Shown piece after piece: positions 27,468 through 38,893 of a stretch of DNA of 64,000 nt (the first letter of the stretch is position 1; every line of letters begins with the position of its first letter). The stretch is from JACVRX01 sp963819885 (GTDB lineage Bacteria > Actinomycetota > Actinomycetes > Jiangellales > Jiangellaceae): assembly GCA_963819885.1 (NCBI GenBank), contig CAWFXV010000002.1:1-64000 (forward strand), read 5' to 3'. The notes beneath the pieces are model-generated. The model searched no databases and was not told the origin of the DNA. It saw only the letters and a program-made list of their open reading frames with translations. Both the position numbers and the translations under genes were made by a program.

Positions 27468-28106
27468 GTGCGTGACCGACTGCTTGGAGTCGCCGGCGTA
27501 GCGGTAGTCGCCGGAGCCGCGGCGTGGGCCTTCGCCGGCGCGGCGAGCGCTCCGGTCGTCACGCTGGTCGTGATCGGGCTCGTGTTGACTCTCGCCGACG
27601 CTGCGCTGTGGCGCGCGACTGGCGACGGGTCGGACCTCGACGTGCCTCCCGGGCGCCAGCTGCCTGCCCAGCCGTGGGGAGCCCTGTTCGTTGTCGCGGC
27701 GGCGGTGGGTGTCGTCGCCGCGGTGACCGTGCAGGCAGTTCCAGCTGCCGTAGTCACCGCCGTGATCGGTGCCGCGGCTCTTGCTGGGTTGTTTCATCGG
27801 CCCGGTGGCCGCACGGTCCCGAACGGCCGGGTGCGGACCGCATTGCGACTTCGCGCGTTCGCGCGAGCGCACGGCGTCGAGGCTGGGCAGCACGTCGAGG
27901 GTTATCTCACCGCGCTGGGAGAGCCCGGCGCTCGGCTGCTCGTCGTCGCCCCGGACGGGGCGTGGGCCGACGTCATGCTGGGTGAGGATGCCGCCGAGAT
28001 CGCCGCGCTGGCGCGAGTCGAGCTGCGAAGACCGGACGACCCGGTCGCTGCGCAGCGGCTGCGGATCGGGCCTCGGTCATGGACGCGGATGGCGGATTCG
28101 TGGTGA
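27468..28106 (+). CDS. Hypothetical membrane protein downstream of ctaB
   Basis: 212 residues from GTG 27468, 11 bp after ctaB. Three or four hydrophobic helices occupy the N-terminal two thirds (LLGVAGVAVVAGAAAWAFAG; VVTLVVIGLVLTLADAAL; WGALFVVAAAVGVVAAVTV). A soluble tail follows, with GARLLVVAPDGAWADVMLGE and a basic end. I do not recognise the family. The last 30 bp overlap the convergent ctaA 3' end. Confidence 0.6.
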   Translation: MRDRLLGVAGVAVVAGAAAWAFAGAASAPVVTLVVIGLVLTLADAALWRATGDGSDLDVPPGRQLPAQPWGALFVVAAAVGVVAAVTVQAVPAAVVTAVIGAAALAGLFHRPGGRTVPNGRVRTALRLRAFARAHGVEAGQHVEGYLTALGEPGARLLVVAPDGAWADVMLGEDAAEIAALARVELRRPDDPVAAQRLRIGPRSWTRMADSW

Positions 28107-29054
28107 GGGGGCTGGCTCCGGGAGCCAGCGTGCGGCATACCACGCGTCGACGACTGCGGCCACCAGCAGCGCGGCGCCGAGCAAGTGCAGGCCCACCAAG
28201 AGCACCGGCAGGTCGAGCGCGTACTGGACGACCCCGACGAGAGCCTGGCCGATCTCCACGCCGATGAGAATCGCCGCTGCCCGCGCAGCCCGTCCGGGCG
28301 ACCCCAGCGCACGAGCGGCGAAGTAGAGCCCGACGGACAAGCCCAACAGCACGCACACCGCGTCGACGTGCAGCTGGGCGACGGACTCGAGTTCCAGGCC
28401 GGTCCGGGGGGATTCGCGATCACCGGCATGTGGACCGCTGCCGGTCACCACAGTGCCGAGGTAGATGGCGACGAAGCCGGCGACCAGCGTCGTGGTCGCC
28501 AGGCGCTGCAGCCACGGAGAACCGAGGTTGACCGGTGTGCTCCCGGCAGGACGCTGTGCCCGGCGGAGGAGAATCACGGCGACGGCGATCAAGGCGGCCG
28601 AGCACATGAAGTGCAGCATCACGACCCACGGGTTGAGCAGGGTCCAGACGGTGGCCATGCCGATCAGTGCCTGGGCGGGGATGCCGAGCAGCAGCACGAA
28701 TGCCGGAACCAACAGGTCGCGCCGGGGCCGGGCGGAGCCCATCGTTCGCCAGATCGCGAGGAGCATCGCAGCAGCGATTGCCGCAAGGACGAAGGTGAGC
28801 AGCCGGTTGGCGAATTCGATGACGCCATGAACGCCCAGCTCCGCCGTGGGGACCAGCGACTCGTCGGTGCATCGCGGAACCGTCGGGCATCCCAGGCCCG
28901 AGCCAGTCAGCCGGACCGCTCCGCCGGTGACGACGATCCCGATCTGGGACACGAGTGACGCCATTGCGAGCCGGCGCAGCGCGCGATCGGACGGCACCGG
29001 TACCCGGTCCCATACGCCGCGGCCGCCCCCGGCCCGGGTCTCGGCGAGGGTCAC
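28077..29054 (-). CDS. ctaA: Heme A synthase (COX15/CtaA family)
   Basis: 325 residues, eight TM helices. Family signatures: IGIVVTGGAVRLTGSGLGCP (with the extracellular Cys), HGVIEFANRLLTF (heme-ligand His), HFMCSAALIAVAV, GTVVTGSGPHAGD and QLHVDAVCVLLGLS. CtaA oxidises the C8 methyl of heme O. It starts at GTG 29054 and overlaps its convergent neighbour by 30 bp. Confidence 0.95.
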   Translation of the reverse strand: MTLAETRAGGGRGVWDRVPVPSDRALRRLAMASLVSQIGIVVTGGAVRLTGSGLGCPTVPRCTDESLVPTAELGVHGVIEFANRLLTFVLAAIAAAMLLAIWRTMGSARPRRDLLVPAFVLLLGIPAQALIGMATVWTLLNPWVVMLHFMCSAALIAVAVILLRRAQRPAGSTPVNLGSPWLQRLATTTLVAGFVAIYLGTVVTGSGPHAGDRESPRTGLELESVAQLHVDAVCVLLGLSVGLYFAARALGSPGRAARAAAILIGVEIGQALVGVVQYALDLPVLLVGLHLLGAALLVAAVVDAWYAARWLPEPAPSPRIRHPRP

Positions 29055-29069
29055 GCCGTCATCTTAGGA

Positions 29070-32000
29070 TCAGGGCACCACCTCGATCGGCGTGGTGACC
29101 ACCGTGACGCCGGGGACGGTGGGTGCCTGCATTTCGGTGCGGACCGTGCCGGTGCCGGCCTCCGTCCCGACCACAGACAGGGTGTACCCGGTCGAGCCCC
29201 CAGGCAGCCGGGGCTGTGCTGGTGACCCGCATGTCCTCAGTCGGCAGCGTCGCCTCCATGTCGCCCTGACCGAGGACGTTCTCGGCACCCACCAGGAAGG
29301 CCTGACCGTTCGGGTCGCCGGGCAGGTTCGCGGGGTCGTAGGCATAGGTGATGTCCTGCGTGCCGTTGAGCCCGATCCAGGTCTGGAACACCCGCAGGCT
29401 GGTCGTTCCGAACACGTTGACTCGGTACTCCACCACCAGCCATCTGTTGACACCGGCCCTGAGAACTGCGGCGAAAATGCCGGGTGCTCCGGTGCCGTCC
29501 AGGTCGGTCCAGAACGGCGCCAGCATGTTGTTCGGCCGGGCTGGGTCCGGCCCGGTAGGCAGGACGCAGCAGCTGTTGTCCCGGGAGGTTCCCAGGCCGG
29601 CAATGACGTAGCCGTTGGAGTCGACGCCCATGTGGGTGTACATGACGCCGTTGTAGACGAACGCCGGGACGTTGAAGTTGATGATCTGCTCGTCGCCAAT
29701 CGGGATCGGCGTCACGCCGAAGGCGTCCAGCGGGATGTACCCGAAGAGCTCACCGGGGCCGACTGACGGTACACCCGGCTTGGCCGCGGCGAGCGTCTCG
29801 ACGTGCAGTTGAGCGTGCCGTTTGGTGACCAGGGTCGCGCCGTCGGCGTCGTCGATCTTCAGATTGTTGGTGACGGTGGTGTCAAGGTCGACGGTGACAT
29901 CGGTGAACGAGTTGTTGACCGCCTCGACTTCACAGCTCGAGGGGTTGCCCTCCACGGCGATAGTCGTCGGGTCACAGCTCTGGGTGAGGCTGACCTCGCC
30001 TTGCCCCGCGGTGAAGGCCACCGGCAGATGGAGCGGCACGTTCGAGCCGCGAGTGGGCGTCAGACGGATTTCCCCGAAGTGAGTGCCCTCGGTCTCGCTG
30101 GTCTCCACCGTGATGGTCAGCGTGGCCGAACCGCCCGCGGCTATCCGGATCCTGGCCGGCGACACCGTTATCGACGAGCCAGCGGGTGCGGACGTCGTGC
30201 ACCGAGTACCGCACCTCGTGATCGGTCGTGTTCGTGGCGACCCGGGTGGTCACCAGCCGGCCGGGAAGCACCGGTGCGTTGATGGACGCGATGTTGAGGT
30301 GCACTGCGTTGAGCGGGTCCTCGCCGAGCGCGAAGAATCTCGCCGCGCTCTCGTCGAACGTGACTGCCGGGTCGCCCGCCACGGTCAGGTCGATCCGTCC
30401 GCTGCCGAAGTCGAACGGGTCGGCGGGCGTGGTCAGGTCCTCCTTCACGACGTCCTGCAGCGCGGTGGTCATCAGGGCGGACTTGACCTGGCCCGGGGTC
30501 CATTCCGGGTGAACGGCGCGGATCAGGATTGCGGCACCGGCGACGTGCGGTGAGGACATCGACGTGCCGGCGATGGCCTGGAAGTACTCTCCGGGCGGGC
30601 CTTCGAGCACGCTCTCCCGAAACGGGGTGTGCCCGGCCAGGATTTGCACGCCGGGCGCGGTGACGTCGGGCTTGATGAACGGGCTAGGCGGCAGACCCGG
30701 CAGCCCGCCCGGCCCGCGGGATGAGAACGCCGCCATGACGTCGCCCTGTCCATCTCGCTGCTCGCCAGCGGGGAACGACCCAATGACGCCGGTGTGACTA
30801 CCCATGAATGCCACAAAGTCCGTGCCCTCGGCGAGGTGGACCGTCGGCAGCCAATGGTTGTCCGTCTCCACGTCGGCCAGCGCTGGGTTGTACAGGATCA
30901 TCCCGACGGCCCCGCCCTGGAGCACGTTGAAGCCCTTCTCGACTCGGCCGACAACGCCGCGCTGGCAGGCGACGATCTTGCCGGTGAACGAACCGGCCGG
31001 CGCAGGCGCATCACACAGCGGCCTGTTGTACGGCGCCGCAGACGACAATACGACCGGCGCCGGGCCGGCCCCCGCAGTGATCGATGCGCCGTCCGCGGTG
31101 AACGTGTCGCCGTTACCGGCGGTGAGCGACAGGGTTGTGGCGAACTCGCGGGTCTGGGTGGACGCAGCGACGGTGGTGACCCACGGGGAGAGGTGATTGA
31201 CAGTGCCTGCACCCGGACCGTCGTTCCCGGCGGACGCCGACACGAAGACGCCGGCAGCGTATGCGTCGAGGAAGGCCAGCTCGACCGGGTCGATGAACGG
31301 GTCTGTGCCGCCGGAGATGGAGAAGTTGATGACGTCGACGCCGTCCAGGATTGCCTGCTGGACGGCTGCGGTGGAGTCGGAACTGAAGCAGCCCTGGATG
31401 CCGCAGACCTTGTACTCGATGACGTGTGCCCCCGGCGCGACGCCGTGGATAGAACCCCGGTCGACGCCGAGCACCGCGGCGTGCGCGACCATGTTCCCGG
31501 CGGTCGTCGACGACGTGTGGGTGCCGTGGCCGTTGGAGTCGCGCGCGGTGTGGAACGGCTCGGCCTCAGCCCGCGCCGGGTTGGACAAATAGGTGGCGAG
31601 GAACGGCTGGCCGCCGATCAGCTTGTTGTTGCAGGCAAACGGATCGGGGGCCGGAGTCAACGGGTTGTCGCCGAAGTTGCACGCGCGGGCAGGCCCGGGT
31701 GGGTCCGGCAGGTTGCCGAGATCGGCGAATGAAGGGTGCTCCGGCCACACCCCGGTGTCGAGGTTGCCATAGATGATCCCCTCGCCGGCGTTCGCTGTCG
31801 TGCCGAGGTCGTCGTAGATCGTCGGGGCCCCGATGAACTCCGGGCTGGCGTCGGTCACCGGCTGGTGCAAGGCGTCCTGCTGGACGGCCACCACACCAGG
31901 GATCTCGAGCACGGTCTCGACCTCGTCGGCCGGGATCACGGCGGCGACACCGCCATAGACGACCCGAAGGCTTCGACCGACCTCCGCGGTCGGCACTGCG

Positions 32001-32392
32001 TCTTCGAGCGCCGCGGCAACGTCAGCCTCGATCGCAGCCACATACTTGTCATAGCGGCGTTCGGCGGCGGATTTCCCGGTCAGTGGCATGCCCGTCACCG
32101 CCGGGCTGGTGGCGGGCAGTCCGGCGATGTCGCCGGAATAGCTTGCGGCCGCGTCGTAATCGAGCTTGATCACGACCTGGGTCGGCGCTGAATCGGTACG
32201 CCGAACCAGGGCAGGGTCGGTCTGGGCGAGGGCGCTCGACGGCGCCTTGTTGCCCTGCACCCGGGTTGGAGCTGGCAGATCCTCCCCGACGACGAGATCT
32301 TCAGGCGGTTGCGCGAATGCGGCGCTGGTGGCTGAAACCACCAGAATGGTGCTGGCGGCGCTGACGCCAAGCCGGCCGAGCCAAGAGCGCAT
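29070..32392 (-). CDS. Secreted subtilisin-like serine protease (S8, PA insert), two frameshifts
   Basis: About 1,106 residues after removing one extra base near 30165-30168 and one near 29197-29203. ATG 32392 follows GGGGAGGG. In order: a signal peptide (GVSAASTILVVSATSAAFAQ), an I9 propeptide (QVVIKLDYDAAASYSGDIAG to VVAVQQD), the S8 domain with Asp in GNLDTGVWPEHPSF, His in DSNGHGTHTS and Ser in GTSMSSPHVAGAA, and a PA insert (TGKIVACQRGVVGRVEKGFN). A Fn3-like region and a C-terminal beta domain with a nidogen-like stretch (MLAPFWTDLDGTGAPGIFAA) complete it. The catalytic triad is intact. It is expected to be an extracellular, self-processed protease. A separate I9-like ORF lies 110 bp upstream. 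Confidence 0.88.
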
Positions 32393-32446
32393 GACTGCCC
32401 TCCCCGTGGGCCACCTGACTTGTGACCCGATTTGGGCAGGAAGTTA

Positions 32447-32462
32447 CACCCACAAATGGGTG
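32447..32462. repeat. Perfect inverted repeat CACCCA-CAAA-TGGGTG
   Basis: A 6-4-6 palindrome lies in the 109-bp gap between the I9-like ORF and the subtilase start, 55 bp upstream of the subtilase ATG. It could be an operator or a small transcript hairpin; there is no T-run. Confidence 0.35.
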
Positions 32463-32501
32463 CTTGGGGCGATCCTGACCGAGCCGTTTCTCCGGGGGGA
32501 G

Positions 32502-32882
32502 CTAGCCGTGGACGTCGGGTTTGGCGCCGACTGCGTGCACGTGCATCTGGCGGTCCGGCTGAACGTCGACGACGTGGACGAGGGTTCGAAGTTCAGCTAC
32601 CCGATCAGCGGGCAGCGTCACCGCGACACCTCCGTAGACGATGCGAAGGCGCTGGATGATGCGCGCCTCCGGCACCGCACTTGTCAATGCTGCTTCGAAC
32701 TCGCGTTCGATTGCAGCAATGTGCTCACCATACGCGCGCTCGGCCGGTGAATCTTGGCCGAGCGGCCGTCCGGTCACCGACGGCGAGGTCGGGGCAAGAC
32801 CCGGCTTCCCACCGGTGTAGGAGGCAATCGGCCGGTAGTCCAGCGAAACCAGCACACCGGTCATCGGGCGCTGTTCGGACAC
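32502..32882 (-). CDS. Standalone I9 (subtilisin propeptide/inhibitor-like) protein
   Basis: 126 codons from GTG 32882 with GGAGGAGG about eight bases upstream and a stop directly before it in frame. The whole protein matches the I9 propeptide of the adjacent subtilase: VLVSLDYRPIASYTGGKPGL against VVIKLDYDAAASYSGDIAGL; TSPSVTGRPLG against TSPAVTGMPLT; AERAYGEHIAAIEREFEAAL against AERRYDKYVAAIEADVAAAL; RLRIVYGGVAVTLPAD against SLRVVYGGVAAVIPAD. It stops at TAG where the protease domain would begin. No signal peptide is visible. It may inhibit or help fold the protease in trans, or be an orphaned 5' end of a lost second protease. Confidence 0.65.
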   Translation of the reverse strand: MSEQRPMTGVLVSLDYRPIASYTGGKPGLAPTSPSVTGRPLGQDSPAERAYGEHIAAIEREFEAALTSAVPEARIIQRLRIVYGGVAVTLPADRVAELRTLVHVVDVQPDRQMHVHAVGAKPDVHG

Positions 32883-32987
32883 GTCCAGGGCCTCCTCCGG
32901 CGAGGGTTGTCATGGATCAGTATCACGGCTCGGACCCGGACCGCGGGTCGAGTTGAGCCTGGAACAGAAATAGAGCACGATGGTGTT

Positions 32988-33755
32988 GTGAAAAACGTGC
33001 GGGATGCAACTGGAACCTGGCCACAGGGCCGGTCCAACGACCCGCACGCCGGTACCCGGGCGCGGGTGGCCCGATCGATTCTGGAGAACGGGCCGTCCAC
33101 GGCCGCAACGTTGGGCGCGCGGCTCGGGCTCACGCCGGCAGCCGTCCGTCGGCACCTGGACACCTTGCAGGCCGACGGGATGATCGAGGGCCGGCAGGCA
33201 CGAGTACGCGGGCATCGCGGGCGGGGACGTCCCGCCAAGGTCTTCGTCGTTACCGAGGCCGGCCGCGACGCCTTTGAGCAGGCCTACGATGATCTTGCTT
33301 TGGGGGCGCTGCGTTTCCTCGCCGAAACCGGGGGAGCCGAGCTCGTCGGCGAATTTGCCCGGCGCCGCATCGCCGAGTTGGAGGACCGCTACCGGCCCAC
33401 GGTCGACGCGGCTGACGGCCCGGAGGCCAAGGCCCGAGCACTGGCCCGCTCCCTGTCGGTCGACGGCTATGCCGCGTCAGTTGAGACAGCGCCGACCGGG
33501 TCCGGCGAACAGCTTTGTCAGCACCACTGCCCGGTGGCGCATGTGGCCGAGCAGTTTCCGCAGTTGTGTGAGGCCGAGACTGAGGCGTTCGCGCGCCTAC
33601 TCGGCACCCACGTCCAACGCCTGGCAACAATCGCCCACGGCGATGGCGTCTGCACCACCCATATCCCGGGGCACATCCCGCGCCTTCGGTCGGAGTTGTC
33701 CGAGCGCGCTGACATGATTCCCCGCGAGCACACCCCTGAGGAGATCTCTCGATGA
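32988..33755 (+). CDS. sufR: Iron-sulfur-responsive suf operon regulator (SufR-like)
   Basis: 255 residues from GTG 32988; no clear Shine-Dalgarno sequence precedes it, so the message may be leaderless. An ArsR/DeoR-like winged helix is at residues 25-85 (RVARSILENGPSTAATLGAR; LTPAAVRRHLDTLQADGMIE; GRGRPAKVFVVTEAGR). The C-terminal part has Cys residues placed for Fe-S cluster binding (LCQHHCPVAHVAEQFPQLCE and GVCTTHIPG). SufR represses suf genes when its cluster is occupied. It is the first gene, overlapping sufB by four bases. Confidence 0.9.
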   Translation: MKNVRDATGTWPQGRSNDPHAGTRARVARSILENGPSTAATLGARLGLTPAAVRRHLDTLQADGMIEGRQARVRGHRGRGRPAKVFVVTEAGRDAFEQAYDDLALGALRFLAETGGAELVGEFARRRIAELEDRYRPTVDAADGPEAKARALARSLSVDGYAASVETAPTGSGEQLCQHHCPVAHVAEQFPQLCEAETEAFARLLGTHVQRLATIAHGDGVCTTHIPGHIPRLRSELSERADMIPREHTPEEISR

Positions 33756-35165
33756 CCACGACCGCTCACCCCGAGCTCGAGGGTCTGGGCCGCTACAAGT
33801 TCGGCTGGGCCGACTCGGACACTGCGGGCGCTCTCGCGCGCCGAGGGTTGTCCGAGGACGTCGTCCGCGAGATCTCAGCGCTGAAGAACGAGCCGGAGTG
33901 GATGCTCGAGCTGCGGCTCAAGGGGCTGCACCTGTTCGAGAAGAAGCCCATGCCCACCTGGGGCGCCGACCTGTCTGCGATCGACTTCGACAACATCAAG
34001 TACTTCGTTCGGTCCACCGAGAAGCAGGCGGCCAGCTGGGACGATCTGCCGGCGGACATCAAGAATACCTACGACAAATTGGGCATCCCGGAAGCAGAGA
34101 AACAAAGGCTTATTGCGGGCGTAGCGGCTCAATACGAGTCGGAAGTGGTTTACCACAAAATCCGGGAGGATCTGGAAGAACAGGGCGTCATCTTCTTGGA
34201 CACCGACACCGGACTGAAAGAGCACCCGGAGCTGTTCAAGGAGTACTTCACCTCGGTGATCCCGGCCGGCGACAACAAGTTCTCGGCGCTCAACACGGCA
34301 GTCTGGTCCGGGGGAGTCTTTCATTTACGTGCCGAAGGGCGTGCACGTCGAGATCCCGCTACAGGCCTACTTCCGGATCAACACCGAGAACATGGGTCAG
34401 TTCGAGCGCACGCTGATCATCGTCGACGAGGACGCCTACGTGCACTATGTCGAGGGCTGCACCGCGCCGATCTACTCGTCTGACTCGCTGCACAGCGCGG
34501 TCGTCGAGATCATCGTGAAGAAGAACGCCCGCTGCCGGTACACGACCATCCAGAACTGGTCGAACAACGTCTACAACCTGGTGACCAAGCGTGCCACGGC
34601 CGCCGAAGGCGCCACGATGGAGTGGATCGACGGGAACATCGGTTCCAAGATCACAATGAAGTACCCAGCGATCTGGCTGATGGGCGAGCACGCGAAGGGC
34701 GAGACGCTTTCGGTGGCGTTCGCCGGCGAGGGCCAGCACCAGGACGCCGGGGCGAAGATGCTGCACCTGGCGCCGAACACGTCGTCGTCGATCGTGTCCA
34801 AGTCGGTGGCGCGCGGCGGTGGCCGTACCTCCTACCGCGGCCTGGTCCAGGTCATGCCGCGAGCGGTGCACAGCGCCAGCACGGTTCGCTGCGACGCCCT
34901 GCTGATCGACACCGTCTCGCGTTCGGACACCTACCCCTACGTCGACGTGCGCAACGACGACGTGTCCATGGGCCATGAGGCGACGGTCTCGAAGGTCAGT
35001 GAGGACCAACTGTTCTATCTGATGAGCCGTGGCATGTCCGAAGAAGAGGCCATGGCGATGATCGTGCGCGGGTTCATCGAGCCGATCGCCCGCGAGCTGC
35101 CGATGGAGTACGCCCTGGAGCTCAACCGGTTGATCGAGCTGCAGATGGAAGGCGCGGTGGGCTGA
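33752..35165 (+). CDS. sufB: Fe-S cluster assembly protein SufB, one frameshift
   Basis: About 470 residues when one extra base at 34310-34317 is removed: TAVWSGG in the first frame continues as SFIYVPKGVHVEIPLQAYFR in the next. SufB hallmarks are RRGLSEDVVREISALKNEPE-like N-terminus, INTENMGQFERTLIIVDED, VHYVEGCTAPIYSSDSLHSA, NVYNLVTKRA and SVARGGGRTSYRGLVQVMP. SufB forms the SufBC2D scaffold on which clusters are built. SufB is normally essential in actinobacteria lacking ISC, so the break is more likely a sequence error than a lost gene. Confidence 0.92.
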
Positions 35166-35170
35166 GCCGC

Positions 35171-36384
35171 ATGACGACACTCGACGACACGACGATGTCG
35201 CCGCAGCACGGCCTCACCGAGCATTCCCACGGTGCGGGCACGGGCCGGGCCGACGGACACGGCGGCAGCTCACTGCACCGCTTCGCGTCCTTCGACGTCG
35301 ACGCCCACCCGGTGCCGCGCGGCCGGGAGGAGGCCTGGCGGTTCACGCCGATGGTCCGGCTGCGCGGCCTGCACGTCGACACCTCGCTGGACGGTCACGA
35401 CTACGAGTTGGAGGTCGACGCCGACCCGCAGGTACTCGTGGAGACCCGCGATGCTGACGACCCATGTCGGGGTACGTCGGGCTATGTCCCGATCGACCGG
35501 GTCAGTGCGCGGGCCTGGGCCGATTCCGACAAAGTGGTCACGGTCACCATCCCCCGGGACGTCGTCGCGACCCGACCGACTGTTGTCCGGCTGCGTGGAC
35601 TGTCGGCGGAGAAGGCAGCGGCCGGTCATGTCGTGGTCACCGCCCAAGCATTCAGCCGCGCGACCGTGCTGATCGAGCATGAGGGTTCGGCGGCGTTCGC
35701 CGACAATGTCGAGATCCTCGTCGAGGACGGCGCGCACCTCACGCTGGTGAGCCTGCAGGACTGGGCAGACGACACCGTCCACCTGTCGCATCACCACGTG
35801 CGGGTCGGGCGCGATGCCACCGTCCGCCACGCGATCGTCACATTCGGCGGCGACCTGGTCCGGATCAGCACCTCGCTCGACTACTCCGGGCCAGGTGGCG
35901 AGGCAGAACTGCTGGGCCTGTACTTCGTCGACGCCGGTCAGCACGTCGAGAACCGGCTCTTCGTCGACCACAACACTCCGAAAGCCCGCAGCAACGTCGA
36001 GTACAAAGGAGCGTTGCAAGGCGCCGGGGCACACGCGGTCTGGGTCGGCGATGTGCTGATCCGGCCCGAGGCCGAGGGCATCAAGACGTTCGAGCTCAAC
36101 CGCAACCTCGTCCTGACCGACGGTGCCCGCGCCGACTCCGTTCCCAACCTCGAGATCGAGACCGGCGAGATCGAGGGGGCAGGACACGCCAGCGCGACCG
36201 GGCGGTTCGACGACGAGCAGCTGTTTTACTTGCAATCCCGCGGGATTCCCGAAGATCTGGCCCGGCGGCTGGTCGTGCGTGGTTTCTTCGCGTCGCTGAT
36301 CAACAAGCTCGGCGTGCCCGAGCTCGTCGATCGGCTCCACACCGCGGTCGAGCGCGAGCTCGCCGTTTCGGAGGCCAATCAACC

Positions 36385-36388
<4 letters not shown>
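35171..36388 (+). CDS. sufD: Fe-S cluster assembly protein SufD
   Basis: 405 residues from ATG 35171. The N-terminus is divergent and His/Gly-rich (HGLTEHSHGAGTGRADGHGG); the core beta-helix follows with VPRGREEAWRFTPM, HHHVRVGRDATVRHAIVTFG, NRLFVDHNTPKARSNVEYKG and LQSRGIPEDLARRLVVRGFF. It partners SufB in the scaffold. Its stop overlaps the sufC start (ATGA). Confidence 0.95.
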
Positions 36389-37143
<755 letters not shown>

Positions 37144-37163
37144 GTCGTTTCGAGGAGTCGACG

Positions 37164-38429
37164 GTGTCCCAACACTCCAGTCCGCTGGACATAGAGCAGG
37201 TCCGCAAGGACTTCCCGATACTCGAGCGGCGCCTGGCGGGGGACCGCCCGCTGGTGTATCTCGATTCCGCCAACACCTCGCAGAAGCCCAGGGCCGTGCT
37301 CGACGCACTCGCCGATCATTACGAGCGTCACAATGCCAACGTCGCCCGCGCGGTCCACCAGCTCGGTGAAGAGGCGACAGCGGCATATGAGAGTGCCCGC
37401 ACCAAGGTCGCCGAGTTCGTCAGTGCCCCGTCGCGCGAGGAGATCATCTTCACCAAGAACGCCTCAGAGGCGCTCAACCTGGTGGCCAACACCCTGGCCA
37501 GCGGTCTGGCCGCAGACCCGCGTTTCCGCCTCGGTCCGGGCGACGACGTCGTCATCACGGAGATGGAACATCACTCCAACATCGTGCCGTGGCAGTTGGC
37601 CTGCCAGCGAACCGGTGCGCGACTGCGCTGGTTCGGGTTGACCGACGAGGGACGGCTCGACGTATCGAACATCGAGGAAGTCATCACCGAGCGCACCACA
37701 ATCGTGTCGATGGTGCACCAGTCGAACATCCTGGGCACGGTCAATTCGGTGTCTCCGATCGTGGAACGCGCCCGCGAGGTGGGTGCATTGATCATGCTGG
37801 ACTGCTCGCAGTCGGTCCCGCACAAGCCGGTCGACGTGGTTGAGCTCGGCGTCGACCTGATCGCCTTCACCGGTCACAAGATGTGCGGGCCGACCGGCAT
37901 CGGAGTGTTGTGGGGCCGCGCCGAGGTCCTCGAATCGCTACCGCCGTTCCTGGGCGGCGGCGAGATGATCGAGACCGTCGACATGACCGGCTCGACCTTT
38001 GCGCCGATCCCACACAAGTTCGAAGCGGGCACGCCGCCGATCGCGCAGGCGGTCGGCCTCGGTGCCGCCGTCGACTATCTGTCTGCGCTGGGGATGGAGA
38101 GCGTGGCCGCCCACGAGCGAGCCCTGACCACGTACGCCCTCCAGCGGCTGGGTGAGATCGAGGGCGTGCGGTTCATCGGGCCGCGGGTGCCCATCTCACG
38201 CGGCGGGACCGTGTCGTTCACCCTCGACGGTGTGCACCCACACGACATCGGACAGCTCCTCGACGAGCATGGCGTCGCTGTGCGGGTCGGGCACCACTGC
38301 GCACGACCCGTGTGCGTCCGGTATGGAATTCCTGCGACCACCCGAGCGTCTTTCTACCTGTACACCACGCAGGCCGAGATCGACGCACTCGTCGACGGCG
38401 TCGAGCACGCAAAGAGGTTCTTTCGGTGA
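37164..38429 (+). CDS. sufS: Cysteine desulfurase SufS
   Basis: 421 residues from GTG 37164 (GAGGAG upstream). Class II cysteine desulfurase: VYLDSANTSQKP, FTKNASEALNLVANT, EMEHHSNIVPWQLA, PLP Lys in AFTGHKMCGPTGIGVLWG, and the persulfide Cys in RVGHHCARPVC. It supplies sulfur to SufU, whose start overlaps its stop (GTGA). Confidence 0.96.
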   Translation: MSQHSSPLDIEQVRKDFPILERRLAGDRPLVYLDSANTSQKPRAVLDALADHYERHNANVARAVHQLGEEATAAYESARTKVAEFVSAPSREEIIFTKNASEALNLVANTLASGLAADPRFRLGPGDDVVITEMEHHSNIVPWQLACQRTGARLRWFGLTDEGRLDVSNIEEVITERTTIVSMVHQSNILGTVNSVSPIVERAREVGALIMLDCSQSVPHKPVDVVELGVDLIAFTGHKMCGPTGIGVLWGRAEVLESLPPFLGGGEMIETVDMTGSTFAPIPHKFEAGTPPIAQAVGLGAAVDYLSALGMESVAAHERALTTYALQRLGEIEGVRFIGPRVPISRGGTVSFTLDGVHPHDIGQLLDEHGVAVRVGHHCARPVCVRYGIPATTRASFYLYTTQAEIDALVDGVEHAKRFFR

Positions 38430-38893
38430 CCACCGACTCGCTCTACCAGGAGATCATCCTGGACCACTACAAGCGGCCGGTCGGGCGTGGCCTTCGTGAG
38501 CCGTTCGACACCGAGTCGCATCAGGTCAACCCCACCTGCGGCGACGAGATCACGGTGCGGGTACGGCTCTCCGGCGACGTCGTCGCGGACGTTTCGTACG
38601 ACGGTCAAGGGTGCTCGATCAGCCAGGCTTCGGCGAGCGTTCTGCACGAGCTGGTCACCGGAGCGCCGGTAATGCAGGCGTTCGAGACCCATCAGGCGTT
38701 CGCCGAGCTCATGCAGGGCAGGGGCGCCGTCGAGCCGGACGAAGAGGTGCTCGGCGACGGCGTGGCCTTCGCCGGCGTCGCGCGCTACCCGGCCCGGGTC
38801 AAATGCGCGCTGCTGTCCTGGATGGCATTCCGGGACGCAACCCTGCGGGCCATGGCCTCGACCCAGATCCAGTCGACAGGGGACCACCGATGA
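38426..38893 (+). CDS. sufU: Sulfur-transfer protein SufU
   Basis: 155 residues from GTG 38426. Zinc-type SufU: LYQEIILDHYKRPVGRG, Cys in NPTCGDEITV (with the Asp), GCSISQASASVLHE and the third Cys in ARVKCALLSW. It accepts persulfide sulfur from SufS. Confidence 0.95.
   Translation: MTTDSLYQEIILDHYKRPVGRGLREPFDTESHQVNPTCGDEITVRVRLSGDVVADVSYDGQGCSISQASASVLHELVTGAPVMQAFETHQAFAELMQGRGAVEPDEEVLGDGVAFAGVARYPARVKCALLSWMAFRDATLRAMASTQIQSTGDHR

Noticed and set aside
34310..34320. sufB as a pseudogene
   Set aside because: Both sides are perfectly conserved, and the whole suf operon is otherwise intact; one extra base in a G run explains it better.
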